DNA of 15,847 bases from Nitrospinaceae bacterium (GTDB lineage Bacteria; Nitrospinota; Nitrospinia; Nitrospinales; VA-1): the NCBI GenBank assembly GCA_029261435.1, contig JAJDBI010000088.1, positions 1 through 15,847 on the forward strand, in the 5' to 3' direction. Positions 1-6,987 of the stretch are shown here, piece by piece. The notes beneath the pieces were generated by a model, which saw only the letters and a list, made by a program, of their open reading frames with translations, ran no database searches and was not told where the DNA came from. Both the position numbers and the translations under genes were made by a program. Each line of letters opens with the position of its first letter. The first letter of the stretch is position 1.

Positions 1-845
1 GGTAAAGTCGCGCTGACGTAAATCTGCAAAGATTTGTTCATCACCACCACTCTGGTGTTTTGCGCTTTGGCGAAGGAGTTTTTCTCATGCAAAAGCCATG
101 CAAGACGATGCAGTGCGACGGTTGTTTTACCCGAGCCTGCCGATCCCTGAATAATGACAGGACGTTCAGGGTCGCTGGTGATCAGTTCAAATTGTTCCTT
201 GGTGATTAAAGAAAGGATGCTTGGCAGACGTTTTTCGGTTGAACCGGCAGACCTTGAACGATGTGCAGCGATTTCATCCTCGACATCGAGTTTTTCCCAA
301 CCCGTTTCGTTTCGTCTGAAGACCCCTTCGGGAGTATCAATTTGCACCAGTTGGCCATTCTCAACCCGATAGGACCGACGTAATTGAATATGACCGCTAC
401 GCTCGCGCTGATTGATGACCTCGAAGAATTCCTCTTCCTGCTTATAGTTAAAAAATAACCCTGCGATGGGACCATTTCTCCAGTCTACGATCCCCGCTTC
501 AATATTACTTTTTTTGCCGATCAGGAAAGACACTTCGCTACCGTCTTCCTCCTTCGTGCAAACTCTGCCAAAATAAGGCTCCTGAATCAATTCGTACAAA
601 GCTTTATCGCTGTTTTTTCGTATATCCAAAACACGGTGAGCCACAGCCTCATCCGAAACCAGAGGTTGCCTTTCCTCGTGATTCCATTCATTGACCACTT
701 GCCGGGTCAATTCACGGGCCGCTGCATTGGCAGTGATTTTCGATGCCTGAACGATAGGAAGCTGTTGACATAGCGACTGCAAGGTGTTTTCCAGTAACGT
801 CTCTTCCTCTTTGATCAACTGCTTGTCTTCTTCCGTCAATGCCAT
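1..845 (-). CDS. HelD-like superfamily I (UvrD/Rep-type) helicase, N-terminal part
   Basis: The reading frame is open for 281 codons from an ATG at 845-843 to the left edge, so the C-terminal motor domains lie outside the window. The start follows a GGAAGG ribosome site about 6 nt upstream. Residues 1-70 are rich in Glu, Leu and Gln and probably form the N-terminal coiled coil. Residues about 105-165 (IGKKSNIEAGIVDWRNGPIA, then an FFNY segment) match the HelD-type segment before the ATPase. A Walker A motif GSAGSGKT is at residues 234-241, followed by VALHRLAWLL, typical of PF00580-like helicases. HelD proteins are ATP-driven motors that remodel or recycle stalled RNA polymerase, or act as DNA helicase IV-like enzymes. 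Which of these applies cannot be decided from the N-terminus. It is transcribed away from the Mrp-like gene at 1096. Confidence 0.85.
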   Translation of the reverse strand, partial: MALTEEDKQLIKEEETLLENTLQSLCQQLPIVQASKITANAAARELTRQVVNEWNHEERQPLVSDEAVAHRVLDIRKNSDKALYELIQEPYFGRVCTKEEDGSEVSFLIGKKSNIEAGIVDWRNGPIAGLFFNYKQEEEFFEVINQRERSGHIQLRRSYRVENGQLVQIDTPEGVFRRNETGWEKLDVEDEIAAHRSRSAGSTEKRLPSILSLITKEQFELITSDPERPVIIQGSAGSGKTTVALHRLAWLLHEKNSFAKAQNTRVVVMNKSLQIYVSATL

Positions 846-1095
846 ACTTTACCTTCCAAAGGTTAAAACCCTTGCATTGAACAAGGGCTAAACTTGTTAA
901 GATAAATGAGTTAAACCTAAAGGGTCAACCAAAAACCACCAAAACAGGTAATAAATATCTCAAGCTCAATCTTTTCTGACTGGAAATCCAAGAAATCCTT
1001 TAAAACAGGCGGTTTTTAATTTAAGATGACTAATCGAATTCCAACAATCAAAAGGCCGGAATATTTAAAGATCCGGAGTAATTAAGGAGTTTTTT
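846..1095. promoter_or_regulatory. Divergent intergenic region between the helicase and the Mrp-like gene
   Basis: No gene fits here. It must hold the promoters of both divergent genes, but I see no convincing -35/-10 pair. Two small inverted repeats are visible. CCCTTG at 869-874 pairs with CAAGGG at 882-887 (7-nt loop), in the leader of the helicase gene. CCGGA at 1056-1060 pairs with TCCGG at 1072-1076 (11-nt AT-rich loop), just before the AAGGAG ribosome site (1084-1089) of the plus-strand gene. Both are short enough to be chance. Confidence 0.4.
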
Positions 1096-1977
1096 ATGAA
1101 AACGTATGAGGATCTGGAAGGTGATGGTGGATCCGATATTGTCGGACAGGTGGTTCAATTAGGCGCAAAGCTGAGATCCCGTCTCGATAAAGTTAAATAC
1201 AAAGTCGCTTTGATGAGTGGCAAAGGTGGGGTCGGCAAAAGTTCTATCACCGCCAATATTGCCTCTTGCCTTGCCGATCGGGGAAATAAAGTCGGGATTC
1301 TAGATGCTGATCTTAACGGTCCCAGCATCGGCCACCTTTTGGGAGTTGGAAACGACATTCAATTAGAAATGAAAGGCGATGGACTGGAACCAGGAATCGG
1401 GCATCAGGGAATCCGCATCATGTCTATGGATATGTTGGTAAAAACCGCCGATACCCCGGTGATGTGGACCGAAGAAGCCGATGCCACAGCAGTGTGGGTC
1501 AGCACTATGGAATCCACAGCCATCCGTGAACTGCTGGCAGACACCAACTGGGGCGAGCTGGACTACCTTCTCATCGATATGCCTCCAGGAAGTGATCGTA
1601 TTGACAACATCCGCTCATTAATTCCCGAATTGGCAGGAGTGGTTGAGATCACCATCCCCTCCCCACTTTCACAGCATATTGTTACGAAGTCCATCACCAA
1701 GAACAACAAAATGGGCGTGCCTATCATCGGATTGATTGAGAACATGGCCACCTATGTCTGCCCTCATTGCGATAAAGAAGGAAAGCTGTTTGATGGGGAA
1801 GACGTGCACAAACTGAGTGAGAGAAAAGATATTCCCTATATTGGAAAGATCCCTTTTGACACCCGCGTATCACGCAGTCAATCGGGAAACCTTTTTTATA
1901 AAGAATTTAAAGATTCAGTTACGGGCAAAGCCATTGCCGAGGCCGTTGACAATATTGAAAAATTCACCACAAAATAG
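1096..1977 (+). CDS. Divergent Mrp/NBP35-family P-loop ATPase
   Basis: This 293-residue protein has the deviant Walker A motif GKGGVGKS at residues 42-49, followed by LDADLNGPS and a Walker B-like LDYLLIDMPPG. It also has the CPHC cysteine pair (Cys222, Cys225) that in Mrp/NBP35 proteins bridges a [4Fe-4S] cluster between monomers. The family loads or carries Fe-S clusters in the cytoplasm using ATP. It lacks the N-terminal DUF59 domain of the second Mrp in this window (minus strand, start 14949). It also departs from the family consensus around the switch region: GSDR after the PPG, where Mrp normally has GTGD, and MWTEEADATAVW in place of the usual RGPM segment. The start is supported by AAGGAG 6 nt upstream. 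It probably forms an operon with the PCP_red gene 18 bp downstream, which suggests a specialised partner rather than general Fe-S delivery. Confidence 0.9.
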   Translation: MKTYEDLEGDGGSDIVGQVVQLGAKLRSRLDKVKYKVALMSGKGGVGKSSITANIASCLADRGNKVGILDADLNGPSIGHLLGVGNDIQLEMKGDGLEPGIGHQGIRIMSMDMLVKTADTPVMWTEEADATAVWVSTMESTAIRELLADTNWGELDYLLIDMPPGSDRIDNIRSLIPELAGVVEITIPSPLSQHIVTKSITKNNKMGVPIIGLIENMATYVCPHCDKEGKLFDGEDVHKLSERKDIPYIGKIPFDTRVSRSQSGNLFYKEFKDSVTGKAIAEAVDNIEKFTTK

Positions 1978-1995
1978 TTCTAAACAGGAGACGAA

Positions 1996-2430
1996 ATGAA
2001 ATTCCTTTGTATCCCTTGTGACGTCAAGATGGAAACACAGACTGAAGGCATTATGCCGGAAGAAAATGCCAATCTTGCGATGAGATTTAAGTGTAAAAAA
2101 TGCGGGCACAGCATCGCAATGCTCACTAATAAGTTTGAAACCGAGTTTGTCAGTAAACTGGGAGTAGAAATGGGCGGTGCAACCGATGTCAGCACATCAC
2201 CCATGTCGGCAGTCGGTTCCTCCCTGGCGCAAGCTAAAGAAGAACTCAAGAGCACCAATCCTGAAGATGATCTGATCTGGACTGAAGAAGCATTGGAACG
2301 TATTAAGCGTGTTCCCTTCTTTGTCCGTGGCATGGCTAAGAAAACCGTCATCAACTTTGCAACAGAAAATGGCATTACGACTATTGATGCCAAGGTCATG
2401 GATCAAGTTCGCGAAAAAGTGGGTATGTAG
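1996..2430 (+). CDS. Zinc-ribbon / PCP reductase-domain small protein
   Basis: This is a 144-residue soluble protein. The N-terminus has two CxxC pairs (Cys5/Cys8 and Cys33/Cys36), a likely zinc ribbon or metal site. The C-terminus, residues about 94-142, matches the PCP_red domain (PF08369), with the characteristic WTEEALERIKRVPFFVRG followed by a helix and NGITTID. That domain is best known as the C-terminal tail of the BchB/ChlB subunit of dark-operative protochlorophyllide reductase. It also occurs as a short separate protein in non-photosynthetic bacteria, where its function is not established. An AGGAGA ribosome site precedes the ATG. Its place 18 bp behind an Mrp-type ATPase suggests co-transcription. 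The pairing recalls the ATPase plus BchB arrangement, but no BchN, BchB or BchL homologue is here, so a pigment role is not supported. Confidence 0.8.
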   Translation: MKFLCIPCDVKMETQTEGIMPEENANLAMRFKCKKCGHSIAMLTNKFETEFVSKLGVEMGGATDVSTSPMSAVGSSLAQAKEELKSTNPEDDLIWTEEALERIKRVPFFVRGMAKKTVINFATENGITTIDAKVMDQVREKVGM

Positions 2431-2505
2431 CTGTAAACGACGCTAGAATGGCTTTCAAAAGGTTGCGAGTTCGATCTACCCGCAAACTCTACTATAAAAT
2501 AAGAA

Positions 2506-2541
2506 GGGGTTAACTCGAAAGGGTTAACCCTATTTTAGTTT
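2506..2541. terminator. Rho-independent terminator, probably bidirectional
   Basis: GGGTTAAC at 2507-2514 pairs perfectly with GTTAACCC at 2523-2530 (8-nt loop), with a further G-U pair possible at 2506/2531. The T-rich tail TATTTTAGTTTT follows on the plus strand. On the minus strand the stem is followed by a weaker AT-rich stretch. It lies between the convergent PCP_red gene and the DUF2269 gene, so it could end both transcripts. Confidence 0.8.
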
Positions 2542-2544
2542 TCA

Positions 2545-3120
2545 CTACACTGCTCCCCAAGGATATAGTTTTGGGATAAAAATTGTTAATGCTGTAGCTA
2601 GACCAATGGCAATGAAGGAACCAATGAAAAACAAAGTCCACGTATCCGGTTTGATGGCTCCTAATGCAACGATGAGAAATAGCATTGGCAAGTCGAGATA
2701 ATGAGTGAAGGAAGGAAGAGTTTTTCCTCGCTCTTTCTCTAATTCCACAGAAATTTGACCTGTTTTTAAAGCTTCTTGGGTCATTTTTCTTAACCTCATA
2801 AAATAAAGTCTAGTAATTGTATTGCCTTCAACGAACTCTAATAAAAATAATAAAACCATTCCCGCTAACCACGGGCTTTCAAGGAATGACCAGCCGGGAA
2901 ATAAATCCATAATCATCCATGTACCCGATAGCAGCAACAGAATGGCTCCGGGGATCACTACCCCATCATAGAAAACCGCAATATTACGGACTGATTCTGC
3001 AAACAATTTTAAGTCTCGAGACTGGCGAGACCGTAAATCAGATAACCAAACCCCAATCAGTCCTGCCCCTATTAGTATGGCTCCAAGAATATGTATAAAC
3101 TTTAGAATTGTATAATCCAA
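2545..3120 (-). CDS. DUF2269-type integral membrane protein
   Basis: A 191-residue hydrophobic protein with about five membrane segments (roughly residues 8-27, 51-70, 83-99, 141-156 and 160-182). The first segment, FIHILGAILIGAGLIGVWLS, and the following FYDGVVIPGAILLLLSGTWM resemble the DUF2269 family of predicted inner-membrane proteins, whose function is unknown. A charged loop rich in Lys, Arg and Glu spans about residues 105-138. The start codon is TTG, chosen because a perfect AGGAGG lies 8 nt upstream and no in-frame ATG is better placed. It follows the other small membrane gene by 27 bp on the same strand, so the two are likely one transcript. The transcript starts opposite the marR-efflux operon, so the same regulator might control both. 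The family call is from recognition only. Confidence 0.7.
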   Translation of the reverse strand: MDYTILKFIHILGAILIGAGLIGVWLSDLRSRQSRDLKLFAESVRNIAVFYDGVVIPGAILLLLSGTWMIMDLFPGWSFLESPWLAGMVLLFLLEFVEGNTITRLYFMRLRKMTQEALKTGQISVELEKERGKTLPSFTHYLDLPMLFLIVALGAIKPDTWTLFFIGSFIAIGLATALTIFIPKLYPWGAV

Positions 3121-3128
3121 CCTTTGAA

Positions 3129-3134
3129 CCTCCT
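3129..3134 (-). promoter_or_regulatory. Ribosome binding site that fixes a TTG start
   Basis: On the minus strand this reads AGGAGG, 8 nt before the TTG at 3120-3118. It is a consensus anti-SD match and the main reason for accepting the TTG start of the DUF2269 gene. Confidence 0.8.
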
Positions 3135-3147
3135 AATTGGTGGATAC

Positions 3148-3588
3148 TTAATTAGTTAATTTCCCTGTCATTCTTAAGCCGTCTCGCATATTTAATCCCA
3201 TTAAAGTCAAATTAATGGCTCCAGCTACCAGTTCTACAATCTGAAGGATATAGAATTTGGTATCAAATGAACCAATAGATGCCCATTGATTCAAAAAAAT
3301 TGCACATGGAAGCAGAATTAAAATCCCATTAGCGCCGATAAATGGCATTCGTTTCTTTTTTTTGTCAAGAAAAGGGCCTTTGCGAAATTTCGATAGAGCA
3401 ACTCCCGTTCCACCCGTTGCTGCTATAGAAGGTATTAAAATAAACAATCCGGGCATAACAATTAGCCCTTTTACTGCTGCAATTGCATCAGGTGAACCAA
3501 AAAGTTCAACTACAATTGTGGAAATAAAAAATGTAGCTATACATAAGGTGGCAATGACTCCAGCCAATAAATGCACTTTATTTTTCAC
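3148..3588 (-). CDS. Small four-helix membrane protein of unknown function
   Basis: The 146-residue product has four likely membrane helices, at about residues 6-28, 40-60, 84-100 and 112-132. A basic cytoplasmic-looking loop (KFRKGPFLDKKKKR) sits between helices 2 and 3. The N-terminus lacks a cleavable signal. I do not recognise the family. The start is GTG at 3588, preceded by an AAAGG ribosome site; nothing longer is possible with a good start. It is the first gene of a probable two-gene unit with the DUF2269 gene and is divergent from the marR gene, with a good promoter candidate at 3742-3770. The pairing with another small membrane protein hints at a joint membrane role, but the sequence gives no substrate or activity. 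Confidence 0.7.
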   Translation of the reverse strand: MKNKVHLLAGVIATLCIATFFISTIVVELFGSPDAIAAVKGLIVMPGLFILIPSIAATGGTGVALSKFRKGPFLDKKKKRMPFIGANGILILLPCAIFLNQWASIGSFDTKFYILQIVELVAGAINLTLMGLNMRDGLRMTGKLTN

Positions 3589-3718
3589 AGTTTTACCTTT
3601 CTATTGAAATATTCCACCTGCTTTCGATTGAATCCTCACCAGGGTCAACAAACGATTGACTATACCCACGGACATTGTGTCATCATTTTGTATGGTATGC
3701 TGTATTCTGCTAATTTGG

Positions 3719-3746
3719 TTATCAACAATTGAATTGAAAATATACT
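3719..3746 (+). promoter_or_regulatory. Candidate promoter of the marR-efflux operon
   Basis: TTATCA at 3719-3724 (4 of 6 to TTGACA) is separated by 16 bp from TATACT at 3741-3746 (5 of 6 to TATAAT). The start would fall near 3753, about 20 nt before the marR ATG at 3772. No good ribosome site is visible in that short leader. Confidence 0.45.
3725..3737. promoter_or_regulatory. Palindromic operator candidate in the marR promoter
   Basis: ACAAT-TGA-ATTGA lies between the plus-strand -35 and -10 and at the predicted start of the minus-strand transcript. Its core CAATT-G-AATTG is a perfect 11-bp palindrome. It differs by one base from the ACAAT-N3-ATTGT sites at 10225-10257. MarR-family proteins commonly bind such palindromes in their own promoters, so autoregulation is a reasonable inference. 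Confidence 0.4.
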
Positions 3747-3770
3747 AACAAACTGGTAATATGGTGTCAA
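3742..3770 (-). promoter_or_regulatory. Sigma70-like promoter for the membrane-protein pair
   Basis: On the minus strand a perfect TTGACA (3770-3765) is followed after exactly 17 bp by TAGTAT (3747-3742, 4 of 6 to TATAAT). The predicted start lies near 3735, inside the palindrome at 3725-3737, giving a leader of about 145 nt before the GTG at 3588. The -10 overlaps the -10 of the plus-strand promoter. Confidence 0.55.
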
Positions 3771-3771
3771 T

Positions 3772-4236
3772 ATGCCCAAGACTGACAAGTTTTCGCACAC
3801 CCCGTCAGGAGCTGCATTTACCGAACTTCTACTAGAGGTATTTAAATTAAATGGTCTGCTTCTGACAGAGGGAGACAAATTGACTAAGCCATTTGGCTTG
3901 ACGAGTGCACGCTGGAAGGTTCTGGGTGCTATCGCGGAGACAAATCAACCATTGACTGTCCCTCAAATTGGCCGCCGAATGGGGCTAACTCGGCAGAATG
4001 TTCAGAGATTGGTTGATGCAATGGCAGATGAGGGCTCCGTGGAATATCAAGAAAATCAGGACCACAAACGAGCAAAGCTGATTTGTATAACGAAAAAGGG
4101 ACAGCAACAGCTAACGGCAATCATGCAGAAACAATTCCCTTGGGCTAATCGTTGTGCGAAGGGCGTGAAACAAAGTGATTTAAAACAAGCTTTGAATGTC
4201 CTACGAACGTTGGTTACACATCTAGAGGAAAACTAG
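3772..4236 (+). CDS. MarR-family transcriptional regulator of the efflux operon
   Basis: A 154-residue protein with the MarR winged-helix fold. The recognition-helix region is about residues 62-85 (VPQIGRRMGLTRQNVQRLVD), followed by the wing with DHKRAKLICITKKG at about 98-111. Dimerisation helices flank it on both sides. These proteins are usually dimeric repressors released by small aromatic or toxic ligands, or by oxidation. There is no cysteine near the N-terminus, so an OhrR-type peroxide switch is unlikely; the only cysteines are in LIC and NRC near residues 105 and 124. The ATG at 3772 is the only in-frame start, because a stop lies five codons upstream. It is the first gene of the operon, 31 bp before the outer-membrane component, so ligand-relieved repression of the pump is the natural reading. 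The target sites are inferred. Confidence 0.9.
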   Translation: MPKTDKFSHTPSGAAFTELLLEVFKLNGLLLTEGDKLTKPFGLTSARWKVLGAIAETNQPLTVPQIGRRMGLTRQNVQRLVDAMADEGSVEYQENQDHKRAKLICITKKGQQQLTAIMQKQFPWANRCAKGVKQSDLKQALNVLRTLVTHLEEN

Positions 4237-4267
4237 ATACTCTTACCTAAATAATTCTGCAGAATAT

Positions 4268-5779
4268 ATGTTGACAAATTTTATTGGGCATAAATCTTAT
4301 ATTTTAAAACTTACAGCGTTGAACACACTATTGTTATTTGTAGGTTGCGCAACAGTCGGACCTGATTACGTCCCGCCGGAGAAAAAGGTACCTGAAAAAT
4401 TCAGCACCCAGTTGGAGGAAACAAAAATTGAGCAACCTGAAGTTGAAGAAATCAGCGATGAGACCCCTCTTCCAATAAAAAAAATCACTCAGGAAATGCT
4501 TGGCGACTGGTGGCAGACTTTAGAAGACCCCTTATTGTCCCAATTGATTGAGCGAGCTATCAGTGGTAATAAAGACCTGAGGTTGGCTCAATCCCGTGTT
4601 CGGGAAGAACGTGCTCGTAGAGGAATAGCCAGGGCAGACCGCTTCCCAACTGTCAACGCCTCGGCCTCAACGGCCCGCCAACAATCCAGTCAGGAAACAG
4701 GAACCGGTGATGCAAACAACCTGCACTCAACAGGTTTTGATGCCAGTTGGGAAGTCGATTTGTTTGGAGGAATCAAGCGCTCTGTCGAGTCTGCCGAAGC
4801 AACTGTTGAAGCTCGTGAAGAAGAGTTAAACGATACGCTTGTGACTTTGACGGCAGAAGCCGCACTAAACTATGTTGAAATTCGCACCTTTCAAGCTCGG
4901 CTTACTGCCGCCGAAAACAATCTGAAATCACAAGAAGAAACCCTGCAAATTGTAAAAGATCGACTGGAGTCAGGCCTGACAACCTCTCTGACTTTAGAAC
5001 AAGCCAATTATAACCTTGAGAGCACTAAGTCTGAGGTCCCGACCCTTAAAACAGGAATAGGACAAGGAAAAAACGGTCTTGCTGTTTTGCTGGGTGAATT
5101 TCCCGGCGCTTTAAAAAATGAACTGGAAAAATATAAGGCCATTCCAGTGCTTCCCATCGAGGTAGCAGTGGGTGTACCCGCAGATCTGCTTAGACGCAGA
5201 CCTGATATACGAAGAACAGAAAGAGAATTAGCTGCTCAGACTGCCCGTGTTGGGGTTGCTACCGCCGACCTTTACCCAAGATTGACTTTGTTTGGATCTA
5301 TCGGACTGGAGTCGTTATCTGCCGCAAGCTTATTTACAGGGCCTGCTGCCGCTTTTTCAATTGGTCCAAAAATTACTTGGAATGTATTCGACGCAGGTCG
5401 CATTCGTCAAAACATTAAAATAGAAGATGAACTGCACGAGCAGGCCATGATCAAATACGAATTATCTGTATTGACAGCTGTTAAAGAGGTAGAAAACGCT
5501 TTGATCGATTATGCACAAGAACAGGTTCGCAGAAAGACTCTGATAAAGTCTGTCCAGGCAGCTGAAAGAGCAGTAGATTTATCTCGTGACTTATATACAG
5601 CTGGCTTATCTGATTTTTTAGGCGTGCTGGAGGCCCAAAGATCACTTTTCCAATTTCAGGATCAACTAGCAGCCAGTGAGGGTTCAGTCGTTTCAAATTT
5701 AATACGCCTCTATAAATCTTTGGGAGGCGGATGGAAACCTTTGATGGCAGACACGAGCCAAGAGGCCCCACTTTATTAA
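4268..5779 (+). CDS. RND efflux outer-membrane lipoprotein (NodT/OprM/TolC-like)
   Basis: This 503-residue protein forms the outer-membrane channel of the tripartite efflux system. A lipoprotein signal ends with the lipobox FVGC at Cys27. The family landmarks follow: VGPDYVPP just after the lipobox, DWWQTLEDPLLSQLIERA around residue 77, WEVDLFGGIKR in the first repeat, and VPADLLRRRPDIRRTE near residues 307-322 in the second. Two OEP (PF02321) repeats with long amphipathic helices cover the rest, and the length is normal for the family. An acidic, proline-containing linker (about residues 45-72, many Glu) is longer than usual. The ribosome site before the ATG is weak; a TTG directly follows the ATG and could serve instead. 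It lies between the regulator and the adaptor gene, so all three efflux parts are encoded together. Confidence 0.93.
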   Translation: MLTNFIGHKSYILKLTALNTLLLFVGCATVGPDYVPPEKKVPEKFSTQLEETKIEQPEVEEISDETPLPIKKITQEMLGDWWQTLEDPLLSQLIERAISGNKDLRLAQSRVREERARRGIARADRFPTVNASASTARQQSSQETGTGDANNLHSTGFDASWEVDLFGGIKRSVESAEATVEAREEELNDTLVTLTAEAALNYVEIRTFQARLTAAENNLKSQEETLQIVKDRLESGLTTSLTLEQANYNLESTKSEVPTLKTGIGQGKNGLAVLLGEFPGALKNELEKYKAIPVLPIEVAVGVPADLLRRRPDIRRTERELAAQTARVGVATADLYPRLTLFGSIGLESLSAASLFTGPAAAFSIGPKITWNVFDAGRIRQNIKIEDELHEQAMIKYELSVLTAVKEVENALIDYAQEQVRRKTLIKSVQAAERAVDLSRDLYTAGLSDFLGVLEAQRSLFQFQDQLAASEGSVVSNLIRLYKSLGGGWKPLMADTSQEAPLY

Positions 5780-5801
5780 CTCAAATGATGGGTGAAAAAT
5801 T

Positions 5802-6983
5802 TTGCGTAAACCAAGCCTATTCAAATTTGTACTATTGATCTCCATTTCTTTTCTGCTTGGAGGCTGTGAAAACGAAAAAAACGTTGCAGCCTCACAACCA
5901 AAAAGACCACCACCATTAGTGACGGTTACCCCGGTAATTAAAAACCGGGTGACCAAGACTTACGAACTGGTAGGCCGTACGGCGGCCTTGAAAACAGTGA
6001 ATCTGGTAGCCCGTGTCACAGGCTATCTGGAAAAAAGAAAATTTAAAGAGGGTGAAGAGGTAAATAAAGGCGATCTTTTATTTATTATTGAACAGTCTCC
6101 TTACAAAATTGAAGTAAAAGCTGCTGAGGCCAAAGTTACCGAGGCAAATGCAAAGCTGGCCAATGCAAAGTCCTACTTAAACAGAGTTAAATCCGTAAGG
6201 AAAGGAGCTGTTTCTCAAAGCGATTTGGACAAGGCCAATAGTGACCATTTAAGGGCTGAAGCCGAATTGATGGAAGCAAACGCTAACCTTGAAAAGGCAA
6301 AGCTGAACCTAAGCTATACAGAGATACGATCACCAATTAACGGTAAAATCGGCCGGGTTTCTGTGGATGAAGGGAATCTGGTTTCAGTAAATTCAGGTAC
6401 TCTTGCAACCATCGTGCAAATGGATCCTGTCTATGTTTTGTTTACTGTGAGTGAGGCTGGGGTACTCACAGAATTCCAAAACCAGATTAAGAAGGGAAAA
6501 GCCACCACCTTCATCCCAAAAATTCAGCTGTCCAATGGCACAATGTACCCCTTCGAAGGCACAGAAGATTTTGTCAGCCATCTAGTGGATGAAAAAACCG
6601 GGACAGTAACCATCCGGGCGATATTCGCCAACCCGGCTAAAAATGTATTGCCTGGGCAGAACAATTTATCTCACAACCGCCGTATATTAATGCCTGGACA
6701 ATTTGTAAAAGTGCTAGTGAGAAGAGACGACACTACGATGGAACGAGTCGTTCCCCAGAAGGCTATACAGGAAGATCAAAAGGGGAAATTTGTTCTTGTG
6801 GTCGATGCTAATAAAAGTGTCCAAAAACGCCCTGTGAAGGTTGGTGATAAACATGAGACCAACTGGGTCATCAATCACGGCCTGGAGGTTGGTGAATTGG
6901 TGATATCAGAAGGCTCACAAAAAGTACGACCCGGCACGATAGTACAGATCACTCCTTCCCCAGCTAAGAAAACGGGGAAATAG
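5802..6983 (+). CDS. RND efflux periplasmic adaptor lipoprotein (HlyD/AcrA-like)
   Basis: The 393-residue adaptor links the inner-membrane pump to the outer-membrane channel. The lipobox LGGC places the acylated Cys at residue 22. The order is as in AcrA/MexA: first half of the lipoyl domain (VARVTGYLEKRKFKEGEEV), an alpha-helical hairpin (about 100-165, many Ala and Lys), second lipoyl half (IRSPINGKIGRVSVDEGNLV), beta-barrel, and membrane-proximal domain. The start is TTG at 5802; the two nearby ATGs at 5785 and 5788 are out of frame. Between residues 283 and 300 the usual single LPG-type motif of the beta-barrel occurs twice (LPGQ, then MPGQ), with about 10 extra residues between, an insertion not seen in AcrA. 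The gene lies 22 bp after the channel gene and 4 bp before the pump gene. Confidence 0.93.
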   Translation: MRKPSLFKFVLLISISFLLGGCENEKNVAASQPKRPPPLVTVTPVIKNRVTKTYELVGRTAALKTVNLVARVTGYLEKRKFKEGEEVNKGDLLFIIEQSPYKIEVKAAEAKVTEANAKLANAKSYLNRVKSVRKGAVSQSDLDKANSDHLRAEAELMEANANLEKAKLNLSYTEIRSPINGKIGRVSVDEGNLVSVNSGTLATIVQMDPVYVLFTVSEAGVLTEFQNQIKKGKATTFIPKIQLSNGTMYPFEGTEDFVSHLVDEKTGTVTIRAIFANPAKNVLPGQNNLSHNRRILMPGQFVKVLVRRDDTTMERVVPQKAIQEDQKGKFVLVVDANKSVQKRPVKVGDKHETNWVINHGLEVGELVISEGSQKVRPGTIVQITPSPAKKTGK

Positions 6984-6987
6984 AAAT

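Noticed and set aside
1980..2399. 139-codon minus-strand frame opposite the PCP_red gene
   Set aside because: The plus strand here has a good ribosome site and a recognisable PCP_red domain; the antisense frame has neither.
3772..4236. Calling the MarR protein OhrR because of the ACAAT-N3-ATTGT sites
   Set aside because: The N-terminal sensing cysteine of OhrR is missing and no ohr gene is nearby.
5785..5804. ATG codons at 5785 and 5788 as starts of the adaptor
   Set aside because: Both are out of frame with the lipoprotein signal; the TTG at 5802 is in frame and a stop lies just upstream at 5793.
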